Shown: positions 45,721-54,670 of the stretch, piece by piece
How positions within the stretch are numbered: the first letter of the stretch is position 1
Layout: every line of letters starts with the position of its first letter
Assembly (NCBI RefSeq): GCF_003114855.1
Contig: NZ_BFBB01000008.1
Span: forward strand, 124,001 to 188,000
Reading direction: 5' to 3'
DNA: 64,000 nt
DNA from: Leptospira ryugenii
GTDB lineage: Bacteria; Spirochaetota; Leptospiria; Leptospirales; Leptospiraceae
The notes under the pieces: model-generated
The model's input: the letters and a program-made list of their open reading frames with translations, nothing else
What the model was told of the DNA's origin: nothing
Databases searched by the model: none
Position numbers and translations under genes: made by a program

Positions 45721-46344
45721 ATGATTTTTATTTCGGGAAGAGTTATGGCGGAAGAAACAGATCAAAAAACTTGGAAAAAGCGCACCAAGCGCTACTTTCG
45801 CAGAAGTTTAGCACTTCTGATTTTTCTTTCGTTTTTGCTTTTCGTACGCATTTTTCTTTTTCAAGTTTACTCGATTCAAGGTAATTCCATGTACCCGACC
45901 TTGAGCAATGGTTCCATTGTATTTGTCTGGAAAGGCGGATTTGCTCTATCTGCGAAATTATTTGGAACAGAGTGGCTTTATACAGAACCTAAAATCGCAA
46001 AGCTTGATTTGGTGCTTTTTTATGACCAAGCAGGTGATCTGGTAGTAAAACGTGTGATTGGTTTACCAAATGAGTATTATTCAATTGAAGCAGGAAGGGT
46101 TGTCATTGATTCCCAAATGCTAATTGAAAATTACATTCCATTGGGTAGCCAAACTCTTGAGCCAACAAATTCTTTGTTGTTTCCTTTGAAAAATTCCCCA
46201 TTTTTGGCAATGAATAAACAAGGTCGTATCCCACCCGGCTATTATCTTTTGTTAGGTGACAATAGGGAGTATTCAACGGATTCAAGAGCCTTTGGTTTAG
46301 TACCAATTGAAAAGATCAAAGGAAAGGTCATTTTTTATTTCTAA
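45721..46344 (+). CDS. lepB: Signal peptidase I
   Basis: A 207-residue S26 leader peptidase. A single transmembrane helix (about 32-52) precedes the catalytic serine in QGNSMYPTLSNG and the catalytic lysine in VVKRVIGLPNEYY; the later GDNREYSTDSRAFG box D/E closes the family pattern. It removes signal peptides on the periplasmic side. The ATG at 45745 (MAEETDQ), just after GGGAAG, may be the true start. It is followed by a PBP gene after 2 bp, so the two are an operon. Confidence 0.94.
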   Translation: MIFISGRVMAEETDQKTWKKRTKRYFRRSLALLIFLSFLLFVRIFLFQVYSIQGNSMYPTLSNGSIVFVWKGGFALSAKLFGTEWLYTEPKIAKLDLVLFYDQAGDLVVKRVIGLPNEYYSIEAGRVVIDSQMLIENYIPLGSQTLEPTNSLLFPLKNSPFLAMNKQGRIPPGYYLLLGDNREYSTDSRAFGLVPIEKIKGKVIFYF

Positions 46345-46346
46345 AA

Positions 46347-48158
46347 ATGAACGAAGCAAAAGTTAGATTAAAGTATATTTTTTATTTTATTATCTCCTTG
46401 TTTATAGTTCTATTTTTTCGTGTCATCTATCTTACCTATTTCAATGACAGCATCGTAAACGTTAAATCAACTAAAATGGTACAGAGAGGTACCATTTATG
46501 ATAAAAGAGGCATAGAACTTGCTCTATCACAAGAATCCGCAACCATCGGTATTGATCCAAAAAATATTTATGATTTAGAATTAACAGCTGCTGAACTTGC
46601 TCCCATTATTGGCATGAAACAAGAAAAGCTTTATGACTTGATTCGAGAAAAAGGTAACTATTTCCTTCTCAAAAGAGAAATTGATATCAAAAAAGCCAAT
46701 CAAATCAAAGCCCTAGCTTTACCTGGTGTTCGAGTGGAAAGAGAATTCAAACGTATCTACCCTCAAGGTATGCTTGCATCCAGTGTTTTGGGATTTACTG
46801 GCTATGATGATGACCGGGCGCTCTCCGGATTAGAATCTCTTTTTAATCTCGAACTTCTCTCAACGGCGGATTCAGAATCACAAAAAGGAAACAATCTTCA
46901 CCTAAGTATTGATAGCTTAGTTCAGTATCGTTTGGAAAAGTCATTGAGTAAGGCCTTGTTAGAAACTCAGTCCAAACATGGGATAGGCATCATCATGGAT
47001 GTGGACACAGGGAAGATCTTAGCGATGTCCTCCTTTCCCTCCTTTGATCCAAATCGATTCCAAGATTATCCTCCTGATTCCCAAACCAATTGGGCGATTC
47101 GGCACATATATGAGCCTGGCTCGACTATGAAAATTTTTGTGGCATTGATGCTTTTGAACGAAGGTGCTATACTTCCTCATGAAAAATTTAACTGCCCAGG
47201 TTATATTGAAGTTGGAAAAACTGTCATCCGATGTACGGACCACCACGGACCAGTGGATTTAGAAGAAATTTTACAAGTATCATGCAATGTTGGGATTATA
47301 AAAGCTTCTCAGAAAATGTCAGAAGCAAATTTTTATAAGTACTTGGAACAATTTAAATTTGGGAAAAGAACCAATTTTTCTCTGCATGAAGCAAGAGGGT
47401 ACTTAACTCCACTATCAAAATGGACAAAAAGTACGCCTTATTTTCTATCAATTGGACAGGGAATTTCTGTCACACCTATTCAATTGATATCTGCTGCAGC
47501 TGCGGTTGTGAATGGTGGTGTTGTTTTTGAACCATCCGCTGTTTCTCACATAACAAATGCATATGGAGAACTTGTACATACATTCAATCCAAAAGGAGAA
47601 GCCATTGGAATTAAAAAGGGTGCCTCTTCAAAAATTTTAGAAGCAATGAGTAAAGCCGTACGCTCTGGTACAGGGAAAAAAGCCTATATAGAAAATTACT
47701 TCATTGCCGGGAAAACTGGAACAGCTCAAAAAGCCAAGAGTGGCTCTGGATACCAAGAAGGTTTGTACACTGCATCGTTTTTGGGCTTTTTTCCCGCTGA
47801 AAAACCAAAATATGTAGGATTGATTTTGTTTGATGAGCCAGTAGGAGCGGCACATACAGGTGGTGGCATCGCGGCACCTGTGTTTAGAGAAGTCGTCGAA
47901 AGTATCATCCCGATTGTGGAAAGAAGTGAAAAGCCACAATCTTTCAGTTTAAAAATCAAAAAAGAAAAGAAGTTTAAATTGGATAAGAACCAAATGCCAA
48001 ATCTAAACGGATTTGCCTTATCAGATGCGATTTCAATTTTGAAAGATCTTGAAAAACCTTATAAAGTTACTGGCTCAGGCTTTGTTCGTGGGCAAAGCCC
48101 TTCACCTGGTACTTCTTTACAAAAAGTTGAATCCATTCAACTGACCCTAGAAGACTGA
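46347..48158 (+). CDS. FtsI/PBP2-family transpeptidase with a PASTA domain
   Basis: A 603-residue class B penicillin-binding protein. One N-terminal helix (about 7-27) is followed by a dimerisation region (about 45-175) and the transpeptidase domain (about 200-525). Catalytic motifs are STMKIF (SxxK), SCN in QVSCNVGII, and KTGTAQKA. The last 60 or so residues (QMPNLNGFALSDAISILKDL... to the end) are a PASTA domain that can bind muropeptides or beta-lactams. The gene lies between lepB and the MptE-like gene with 2-bp and 1-bp gaps. It may be the septal (FtsI) or elongation enzyme; gene order alone does not say. Confidence 0.92.
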   Translation: MNEAKVRLKYIFYFIISLFIVLFFRVIYLTYFNDSIVNVKSTKMVQRGTIYDKRGIELALSQESATIGIDPKNIYDLELTAAELAPIIGMKQEKLYDLIREKGNYFLLKREIDIKKANQIKALALPGVRVEREFKRIYPQGMLASSVLGFTGYDDDRALSGLESLFNLELLSTADSESQKGNNLHLSIDSLVQYRLEKSLSKALLETQSKHGIGIIMDVDTGKILAMSSFPSFDPNRFQDYPPDSQTNWAIRHIYEPGSTMKIFVALMLLNEGAILPHEKFNCPGYIEVGKTVIRCTDHHGPVDLEEILQVSCNVGIIKASQKMSEANFYKYLEQFKFGKRTNFSLHEARGYLTPLSKWTKSTPYFLSIGQGISVTPIQLISAAAAVVNGGVVFEPSAVSHITNAYGELVHTFNPKGEAIGIKKGASSKILEAMSKAVRSGTGKKAYIENYFIAGKTGTAQKAKSGSGYQEGLYTASFLGFFPAEKPKYVGLILFDEPVGAAHTGGGIAAPVFREVVESIIPIVERSEKPQSFSLKIKKEKKFKLDKNQMPNLNGFALSDAISILKDLEKPYKVTGSGFVRGQSPSPGTSLQKVESIQLTLED

Positions 48159-48159
48159 T

Positions 48160-50022
48160 ATGGATTTTTCAGAAAAAACGCTTTTCAAAAATATATCGCA
48201 GTTACCTGAAACTTTGTCACTTTCTATTCAATCTGCCGAGCCAATTGGCAAGATACATTCTACAAAATCTGGGCAAATTACCATTGAGGTAGATGGAGTT
48301 TTTCTACATAGCCGTCACGACCCAGATTTGGAAAGCAAACGTTTTGCAAACGAACTGCCGTTTGACGGAGAAAAAAGGATCTACCTTTTATTAGGTGCAG
48401 GTTTGGGTTATATTCTAAATCATCTCTTAGAAAAAGAAAATATTTTTGTCATATGGTTTGAAACCTCTCTTGCATTGCTCAAAATCTCCTTACAGTTGTT
48501 TGATGTATCAAACCACTTAGAAACTGGTAAGCTACAAATCGTAGCCGATTTTGAGAATGAGGATATGATCATGGAAGCCTTTCGTGGCAAAGGAGCGTAT
48601 CCCATTACATTAGTACCTCACCGTGGAAGCTTTTCCTGGAAACCTGAGGAATATGGTAAATTAAGATACATCGCAGAACAACATTTTCATAAAAAAGATG
48701 TTAACCTCGCCACATTAACACGTTTCGAAAAGATTTGGGCAAAAAATCTTTCCTTTAATCTCTATGATTGTATCCAGATGCAACCGATACATAAGTTATT
48801 TGGGATTGCAAAAGGAATTAAAATTTTAGTAGCAGGAGCCGGTCCAAGCCTATACGAATCCATTGATGATATCAAAAAATATCGCGATTCCTTCTTATTC
48901 ATCGCAGTCGATACTGCTTTACCTGTCTTGCAACATTTCGATATTCATCCTGATCTCGTTTACTCCGTGGACCCACAAGCATTAAATAGCCAGTATTTAG
49001 AAAGTTATGATGGGCCAGCCATTCTAGTATTTGATCCAACCTCAACCTATCTAAGCCTACGCTTGGAATTGGGACCTAAAAAAGGTTTTTTTACATCTTC
49101 TCCTTTCCCACTTATTCGTATCATTGAAGATTTAGGGGAACAAAAAATTGGAGAAGTTTTGTTTGGTGGATCTGTTTCAACCAATGCAGCTAGCCTTGCT
49201 TCCCTTATGGAGGCGGACAAAGTATATCTAGTTGGACAAGATTTATCTTTTACAAAGGGTTGGGCTCATTCGAAGGGAGCTATTTTAGAAGAGAGATTGA
49301 ATTTTTTAGAATCCCGAAAGTTTAGACGTGAGATGCATAATTACAAGCAACTCTTTGCACTTACGCAAAAGACTGTAGAAGGCATTAATGGCGAAACATA
49401 TATTACCAATGAAAAAATGTTAATTTTTAAAAAGTGGTTCGAATCTCAAGCAAAGGACCATAGATGGGTCAACTTAACAAAGTTTGGTGCTGAAATCAGA
49501 GGAATTCCGAATGAGAGTTTTGCAGCTGCATTTCAGTCTTCAAATCCGCAAAGCGTACTCCACGTACGAAATATGGTGCAGAATTTGGTGAAAGATGGAT
49601 CACCATACGTAAATCCCAGTCTACTAAGCTCTGAATTGTTAAACATAGTACAGAGTTTAAATGAATATCTGCTTCCTGTGAAGAGAGGTCTCCAAGTTTC
49701 TCGGATGATCTATCGACAAATCCAATTGAACCAAATAGAACCCAATCGATTCCAGAAAGATATAAAAGAGATGAATGAGATAGATGAGCTTGTCTCTTCC
49801 AAAAAAGGATTGAGTGAAATGTTGAGTTTAGGAATTCAGAGAGTTATTTTGTCGATCACCGAGGGTTATGATGAAAAATTAAATCCTGACGAAAGAGCAA
49901 ATCCGCAGCTAGGCATTGCAAAAAAATCCGTGCTTTTATATGAAGGTCTGTACGAATCCATTCACTCTACTCGTAAACATTTAAAAAAGACGCTTCTTCG
50001 CATCCAAAACGAAAGAGATTAA
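48160..50022 (+). CDS. MptE/Maf-like protein (DUF115)
   Basis: A 620-residue protein of the DUF115/motility-accessory-factor family. It shows LVAGAGPSLYESIDDIKKYRDSFLFIAVDTALPVL, then the HPDLVYSVDPQ and FGGSVSTNAASLASLMEADKVYLVGQDLSF blocks that define the catalytic Rossmann-like core (about 220-390). The archaeal relatives make hydroxymethylpterin diphosphate, while bacterial Maf proteins transfer nonulosonic sugars to flagellins. Sugar transfer to a surface or flagellar protein is the better guess here. It is the third gene of the lepB-PBP operon, 1 bp after the PBP stop. Confidence 0.85.
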   Translation: MDFSEKTLFKNISQLPETLSLSIQSAEPIGKIHSTKSGQITIEVDGVFLHSRHDPDLESKRFANELPFDGEKRIYLLLGAGLGYILNHLLEKENIFVIWFETSLALLKISLQLFDVSNHLETGKLQIVADFENEDMIMEAFRGKGAYPITLVPHRGSFSWKPEEYGKLRYIAEQHFHKKDVNLATLTRFEKIWAKNLSFNLYDCIQMQPIHKLFGIAKGIKILVAGAGPSLYESIDDIKKYRDSFLFIAVDTALPVLQHFDIHPDLVYSVDPQALNSQYLESYDGPAILVFDPTSTYLSLRLELGPKKGFFTSSPFPLIRIIEDLGEQKIGEVLFGGSVSTNAASLASLMEADKVYLVGQDLSFTKGWAHSKGAILEERLNFLESRKFRREMHNYKQLFALTQKTVEGINGETYITNEKMLIFKKWFESQAKDHRWVNLTKFGAEIRGIPNESFAAAFQSSNPQSVLHVRNMVQNLVKDGSPYVNPSLLSSELLNIVQSLNEYLLPVKRGLQVSRMIYRQIQLNQIEPNRFQKDIKEMNEIDELVSSKKGLSEMLSLGIQRVILSITEGYDEKLNPDERANPQLGIAKKSVLLYEGLYESIHSTRKHLKKTLLRIQNERD

Positions 50023-51080
50023 TTCTTCTCATTTACAGATAATACAGTAAAGTCAACTCTTCGATTTTTGATTCGACCTTGTTCGGTATAGTTTGTATCG
50101 ATATTTGTTGTCTCACCAAATCCACGTGCTTCCAATTGTTTGGCGTTTACACCTAGCTTTATAAGTTCATCCTGGATAAGTTTGGCACGTTCTTCAGAAA
50201 GGATTTTGTTTTCATCCAACTCCCCAATGAAACAAGTATGGCCCTTAACCCGTACTTTAATCTCTGGGTATTTTTTGAGCGCCTCCGCTAAATTTGCCAG
50301 CTCGTTGCTTGCACCATCACCAACGTTCAATGACTGTTTGATAAACTTGATTTGAGCTGTATTGATATAACGAATTGCATCCAATCTTTTTATAAATTGT
50401 AATGTTACTGTACCTTTTCCGATCTCGGTATGGGGTAGAAGTTGCTCTCTTTTTACAGCTTTAGCAGACGATTCATTTTGATTGATAGCCTTTGAGTTAG
50501 GTTCCGAAACAGTCACATTAGATGATTTTGTTGTGTCGGACTTACAAGAACGAATCAAAAAGAACAAACAGATAACGATTAATATGACAATGCCTAAAAA
50601 AACATAACGAAGATATGGTGATTTTTCCTTCTTGCCATATTTATTTAACTCAACCAATTCATTGTATTCTGGAGTAGGTTCTACATCATCATCTGAATTT
50701 GAATCAAAGACATGGAAGTAAGACGTGTCGTTACTTTCTTCTTTTGGTTTTGCTTTAGATTTGGATTTTTTGGGTGAAGGTTTTGATGTTTTTTTGGATT
50801 TTTTAGCGGACGGAACAGAAATCTTCGCTGCCCATTTCCGAATTTCTGTTCTTAAATATTCATCTGCTTCTGGGGTGAAGTTATAATTGTCTCGGATGTA
50901 CTTAACTGTGCGCTTCTCGACATCTGTATACTCATTGCCATCGACAATGGTATCAAATAGATTTTTGGCAACATTCTTGGACAAAGGTGCCTTTGATCTC
51001 TGCGAAGCTTTTTCCGCTATTTCCAATAACTGGCGATCAAATTGTTTGCCTTTGATGGTACGATAATAACTGTCAGACAC
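50019..51080 (-). CDS. Membrane-anchored OmpA-domain protein with a long cytosolic N-terminus
   Basis: A 353-residue protein. The first 150 residues are charged and cytosolic, with a Lys/Pro/Ser-rich tract (about 91-115) and an acidic patch. One transmembrane helix follows (about 158-177). The C-terminal OmpA-like domain (about 225-345) has VKGHTCFIGELDENKILSEERAKLI and GFGETTNI-type peptidoglycan-binding signatures. This order (cytosolic domain, inner-membrane helix, OmpA) is unlike outer-membrane OmpA and more like a MotB or inner-membrane-to-wall tether. A function is not assigned. It converges on the MptE-like gene with overlapping TTAA stops. Confidence 0.85.
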   Translation of the reverse strand: MSDSYYRTIKGKQFDRQLLEIAEKASQRSKAPLSKNVAKNLFDTIVDGNEYTDVEKRTVKYIRDNYNFTPEADEYLRTEIRKWAAKISVPSAKKSKKTSKPSPKKSKSKAKPKEESNDTSYFHVFDSNSDDDVEPTPEYNELVELNKYGKKEKSPYLRYVFLGIVILIVICLFFLIRSCKSDTTKSSNVTVSEPNSKAINQNESSAKAVKREQLLPHTEIGKGTVTLQFIKRLDAIRYINTAQIKFIKQSLNVGDGASNELANLAEALKKYPEIKVRVKGHTCFIGELDENKILSEERAKLIQDELIKLGVNAKQLEARGFGETTNIDTNYTEQGRIKNRRVDFTVLSVNEKN

Positions 51081-51155
51081 AAGTCCACCCTCTACACTAA
51101 AGTATCGGACAATCGTCCGTGTGAATCCACCCTTTTTCTCAGGGAATCTCTGGCT

Positions 51156-52652
51156 TTATCCTTGGTATCCAGTAAGAAATTGATTGTTTTTGATCTTGTA
51201 TTGGAGAGCACCGCGGCTGATTCCCAGAAGTTTGGCCGCCTCCTCTTGGGTATTCACACGTTGGAATGCTTCCTTAATCCAAACTGCTTCTAATCGTTCC
51301 GTGGCTATCTTTAAAGAAAGATCATCACTTGGGCTCAGAATATCAGAACTTAGATTATTAGCGAAGTTTGTTGCTTGTGGGATTACATTTTCCGTCTCTG
51401 ATGCTTGTAAGGAAAACGACTCAGGTCGAATCTCCGACTCGGGAGAGACGAGGACAGAATATTGGATTGTATTTTGTAATTCACGTACATTTCCTGACCA
51501 GGGAAAGTGTGATAAGGTACGCAATGCCTCGGGAGTAAATGATTTGTACTTACCATACTGGCGGTTAAACAAATTCAAAAAATGATGCGCTAACAAAGGA
51601 GTGTCGCCTCTCCGATCCCTAAGGGGAGGAACTCTTAGAGGTACTTCTGCTAACTTATAATACAAGTCCATAGAGAATTTTTGATTCTGGATCTCCTCTA
51701 AAAGATCACGCTTCGATCCTGTAAAGATTCGAACATTTAAAGACTCTTCTTCACCATTGGGATATTTGACACGGCGATTTTTCAAACAATCCAAAAGTCT
51801 CATCTGCAATGGCATGGAAAGATCGCCAATGGATGAAAGATAAATTGAACCGTTGTTTGCCTGGACTAATTTTCCTGGTTGGATTGCCTTACCTGTCGAA
51901 GATCCAAATAACTCAAGTTCTAATAATTCTGGATTTAAACCCGAACAATCTAAGGTAAGGAAAGCAAAATTTCTTCTTTGAGAAATGAAATGAAGAGACT
52001 TTGCAACAAGCTTTTTGCCGACTCCCTCTTCACCAATAATCATTACGGATGTTTCACTTGGTCCAATTTGCCTGATCCTATTTTTTAAGAATAAAATCAT
52101 CGGGTCATAACCAAAGATTTCTTCTACAGGATCTTCTTCTCTTTTTGATTTTTCAACTGCCTCCTTTGCTATCCTTTCTTCCAATAAAACAATCGTTAAT
52201 TGGGAAGCAAAAAGATTGGCTTGGTTGATTACATCTGGACCAAAGAAGTTTACCTTATCTGATTCTAGGTTAAGTACACCGATTGTCGTATCTCGCGTTA
52301 ATAAAGGTATTGCCAATTCGGAGCGCACTGACTCTATAAGTTTGATGTAACTAGGATCTTTGCTCACATCTGGAACATAGATAATCTCGCGAGAAGAGGC
52401 AGCGTGACCTGTTACACCCAGCGCAAATGGCAGCTTTGCCGCTATTTTTTTTTCCCAATCCATTCCCTTGGCGGCGACGATAGTTAGAACATTTTCCTCG
52501 GAATCGGCTATCGATATACTTCCTGTACTTGCACCAAATAACGTTAAGGTTTCATCTAAAATAAAATTGAGTCGATCAGATATGTTCGGCAAGGAACGGA
52601 TTTCTTTTTGTATCCTCCTGATTGTTGCCGAGATATCATTCTGCCTAGACAT
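51156..52652 (-). CDS. GAF-AAA+-Fis regulator with a degenerate sigma-54 interaction domain
   Basis: A 498-residue protein built like a sigma-54 activator: a GAF domain (about 20-165), an AAA+ domain (about 175-400) and a Fis-type helix-turn-helix (about 455-495, AAKLLGISRGALQYKIKNN). Walker A is GEEGVGKK (207-214), and the arginine pair PPLRDRRGD is kept. However, the sigma-54-contact loop has no GAFTGA (LFGSSTGKAIQPG instead), and the Walker B acidic pair is replaced by Ser-Ser (SIYLSSIGDL, 273-274). It probably cannot hydrolyse ATP or remodel sigma-54 promoters, and may act as a GAF-regulated DNA-binding protein. Its start overlaps the prfB stop as TAATG. Confidence 0.87.
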   Translation of the reverse strand: MSRQNDISATIRRIQKEIRSLPNISDRLNFILDETLTLFGASTGSISIADSEENVLTIVAAKGMDWEKKIAAKLPFALGVTGHAASSREIIYVPDVSKDPSYIKLIESVRSELAIPLLTRDTTIGVLNLESDKVNFFGPDVINQANLFASQLTIVLLEERIAKEAVEKSKREEDPVEEIFGYDPMILFLKNRIRQIGPSETSVMIIGEEGVGKKLVAKSLHFISQRRNFAFLTLDCSGLNPELLELELFGSSTGKAIQPGKLVQANNGSIYLSSIGDLSMPLQMRLLDCLKNRRVKYPNGEEESLNVRIFTGSKRDLLEEIQNQKFSMDLYYKLAEVPLRVPPLRDRRGDTPLLAHHFLNLFNRQYGKYKSFTPEALRTLSHFPWSGNVRELQNTIQYSVLVSPESEIRPESFSLQASETENVIPQATNFANNLSSDILSPSDDLSLKIATERLEAVWIKEAFQRVNTQEEAAKLLGISRGALQYKIKNNQFLTGYQG

Positions 52653-53779
52653 TATGCCTTTACACCTGCTTTTACATTTGTTTGGTATTTTAAAAATGCG
52701 ATGATAAAAGGATCGATGTCGCCATCCATTACATTGTGGATATTTCCAGTTTCATGTTCAGAACGATGGTCTTTCACTAGATTGTAGGGATGGAACACAT
52801 AACTTCTGATTTGTGATCCCCAGGCAATATCACGTTTCTCTCCTGCTTTTTTTTCGTTCTCTTCTTCAACTTTCTGTTTTTCAAGTTCATAGAGTCTAGC
52901 TTTCAACATCTTCATAGCAGTATCTCTATTCTTAATCTGAGATCGTTCCATCTGACAGGAGACTACAATTCCTGTAGGAATATGCGTAATTCGCACTGCT
53001 GAATCTGTAGTGTTTACGTGCTGTCCACCGGCACCAGATGAACGGTAAACATCAACTCGTAAATCTTTCTCTTCAATCTGGATCTTTATATCATCATCAA
53101 CTTCAGGAGTCACATAAACTGATGCGAAACTAGTATGTCTTCTTTTATTGGAATCAAATGGAGAGATACGTACTAATCGATGAACTCCTGATTCACACTT
53201 CAAATAACCAAAGGGATGATCACCTTTGACATATAAGGTTGCGTTTTTTATCCCGGCTGTTTCACCAGGCTGGTAATCTACTAATTCTGCTCGGTATCCT
53301 TTTTTTTCACAATAACGAGTATACATGCGCAAAAGCATATCCGCCCAATCTTGAGACTCTGTACCACCCGCACCAGGATGGATATTTACGAATGCAGGTT
53401 TGTCATCGTCTTTTCCTGAAAGAGCATCTAACATTTGTAATTCTTCGTATTTTAGAAATAATCTTTCAAAATCTGCATTTAGCGATGGAAGTCCACCTTC
53501 ACCTAACTCTTCTATAGTAAGCTCAATCAGATCTGGTAGTTCTTTGAGTTCTTTTTTTAACTCTATCCAAGGATCTAACTTAGCTTGTAGATCGTTTCGT
53601 TTTTGAGTAGTTATCTTTGCTAAATCAGGATTGTCCCAGAGTTTGGGATCATTTGCTTTTTCAACTAGGGATTGTAAGCGATCAAAATCTTCCTGAAAAT
53701 TATGAAGTTTCCAATACTCTTCAAAGTGTTGGATCATTTCATTCGTTTGTTTGATTAGTTCTTTTTGTGATCGTTCCAT
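52652..53779 (-). CDS. prfB: Peptide chain release factor 2
   Basis: A 375-residue RF2 with the tripeptide SPF ([14 protein letters not shown]), which recognises UAA and UGA, and the catalytic GGQ in [17 protein letters not shown]. Its N-terminus ([35 protein letters not shown]) is continuous, so the programmed +1 frameshift that controls prfB in many bacteria is absent. The TAA stop and the ATG of the GAF regulator share a base, so translation is coupled. Confidence 0.96.
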   Translation of the reverse strand: MERSQKELIKQTNEMIQHFEEYWKLHNFQEDFDRLQSLVEKANDPKLWDNPDLAKITTQKRNDLQAKLDPWIELKKELKELPDLIELTIEELGEGGLPSLNADFERLFLKYEELQMLDALSGKDDDKPAFVNIHPGAGGTESQDWADMLLRMYTRYCEKKGYRAELVDYQPGETAGIKNATLYVKGDHPFGYLKCESGVHRLVRISPFDSNKRRHTSFASVYVTPEVDDDIKIQIEEKDLRVDVYRSSGAGGQHVNTTDSAVRITHIPTGIVVSCQMERSQIKNRDTAMKMLKARLYELEKQKVEEENEKKAGEKRDIAWGSQIRSYVFHPYNLVKDHRSEHETGNIHNVMDGDIDPFIIAFLKYQTNVKAGVKA

Positions 53780-53830
53780 ATATCCAATCTCTATCCTACA
53801 ATGATTCCGGGAAATAAAAGCTAAAATCTC

Positions 53831-54670
53831 TCAGAAGAGTGAGTCTTTTTTAAGTCTTGATGATTCCCATTGAAATATAGTCTCTCGCAGTTGGGGTGTA
53901 TTTCCTTCAACCGTAGACACTAAAATAAATTTACTCTCTTCACCGTAACTCTCTGGAAGTTTTTTCAGGATGAACTTTCCAGATCTTACCAATTCAATGA
54001 TATGCTTTAAAAATGGATCGGATTCACGTTTTGATAGCTCTTCCATCGAATAGTAAAATGTACTAAATCCTTTATAAAACCAATCCAAATATTCATTCTT
54101 ACCCTTTGGCCATATTTGTTCAAGGTCTATAGAAGATTCCTGGACCAGAGATTTCCCAAGAAATGGTTTCTGAAGGATACGGCATTGAAAATAAATTTCA
54201 AAATTTAAATCTCGATCTCCACCTTTTTCAAAATCAATGCCCATCCATCGTATCCAAGATTTTTTTTCTCGGATAGACAAAGAAGGGATCAAGGCAAAGA
54301 GATAACCTTGCTCTTTGAAAATTCTCTCATGCGAAAGAAACTCTAAGATTTCCAAAGGGATCATATAATGCCCAGCTTTCCATTGGATCACAAAAGGAAC
54401 GGTCTCAAGTAAGAGATATTCTGCCGGGGTCTCAGCTCTGGTGGTATCTCCAAACTGCGTAAGCACAAAGATAAAAGAAAGCAATTCCTGCCGGCTGAGA
54501 GAAGAGAGGACTTGGACAGAACCACCCAAGTGATTCAAGGCTCGCCTTAACATTAAGTGTTGTTGGAGTTGGGATTGGTTATCAGAAAGAATGATACCTA
54601 GCTTCTTTTCTAAATTTCTCAATGCCCCTCTTTCAAAAGAGGCAACATTCCCCGAGATCGCAAAAGGCAT
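53831..54670 (-). CDS. Hypothetical protein between purD and prfB
   Basis: A 279-residue soluble protein with no family I recognise. The first 90 residues look helical (RRALNHLGGSVQVLSSLSRQELLSFIFVLTQF). The middle is rich in Phe, Trp and Leu, with an IPLEILEFLSHERIF segment that resembles winged-helix or tetratricopeptide-like packing. The C-terminus has a PESYGEESKFILVSTVEGNTPQLRETIFQWE helix. No signal peptide is seen. It starts at the last base of purD, so it belongs to the purD operon, but a purine role is not indicated. Confidence 0.68.
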   Translation of the reverse strand: MPFAISGNVASFERGALRNLEKKLGIILSDNQSQLQQHLMLRRALNHLGGSVQVLSSLSRQELLSFIFVLTQFGDTTRAETPAEYLLLETVPFVIQWKAGHYMIPLEILEFLSHERIFKEQGYLFALIPSLSIREKKSWIRWMGIDFEKGGDRDLNFEIYFQCRILQKPFLGKSLVQESSIDLEQIWPKGKNEYLDWFYKGFSTFYYSMEELSKRESDPFLKHIIELVRSGKFILKKLPESYGEESKFILVSTVEGNTPQLRETIFQWESSRLKKDSLF

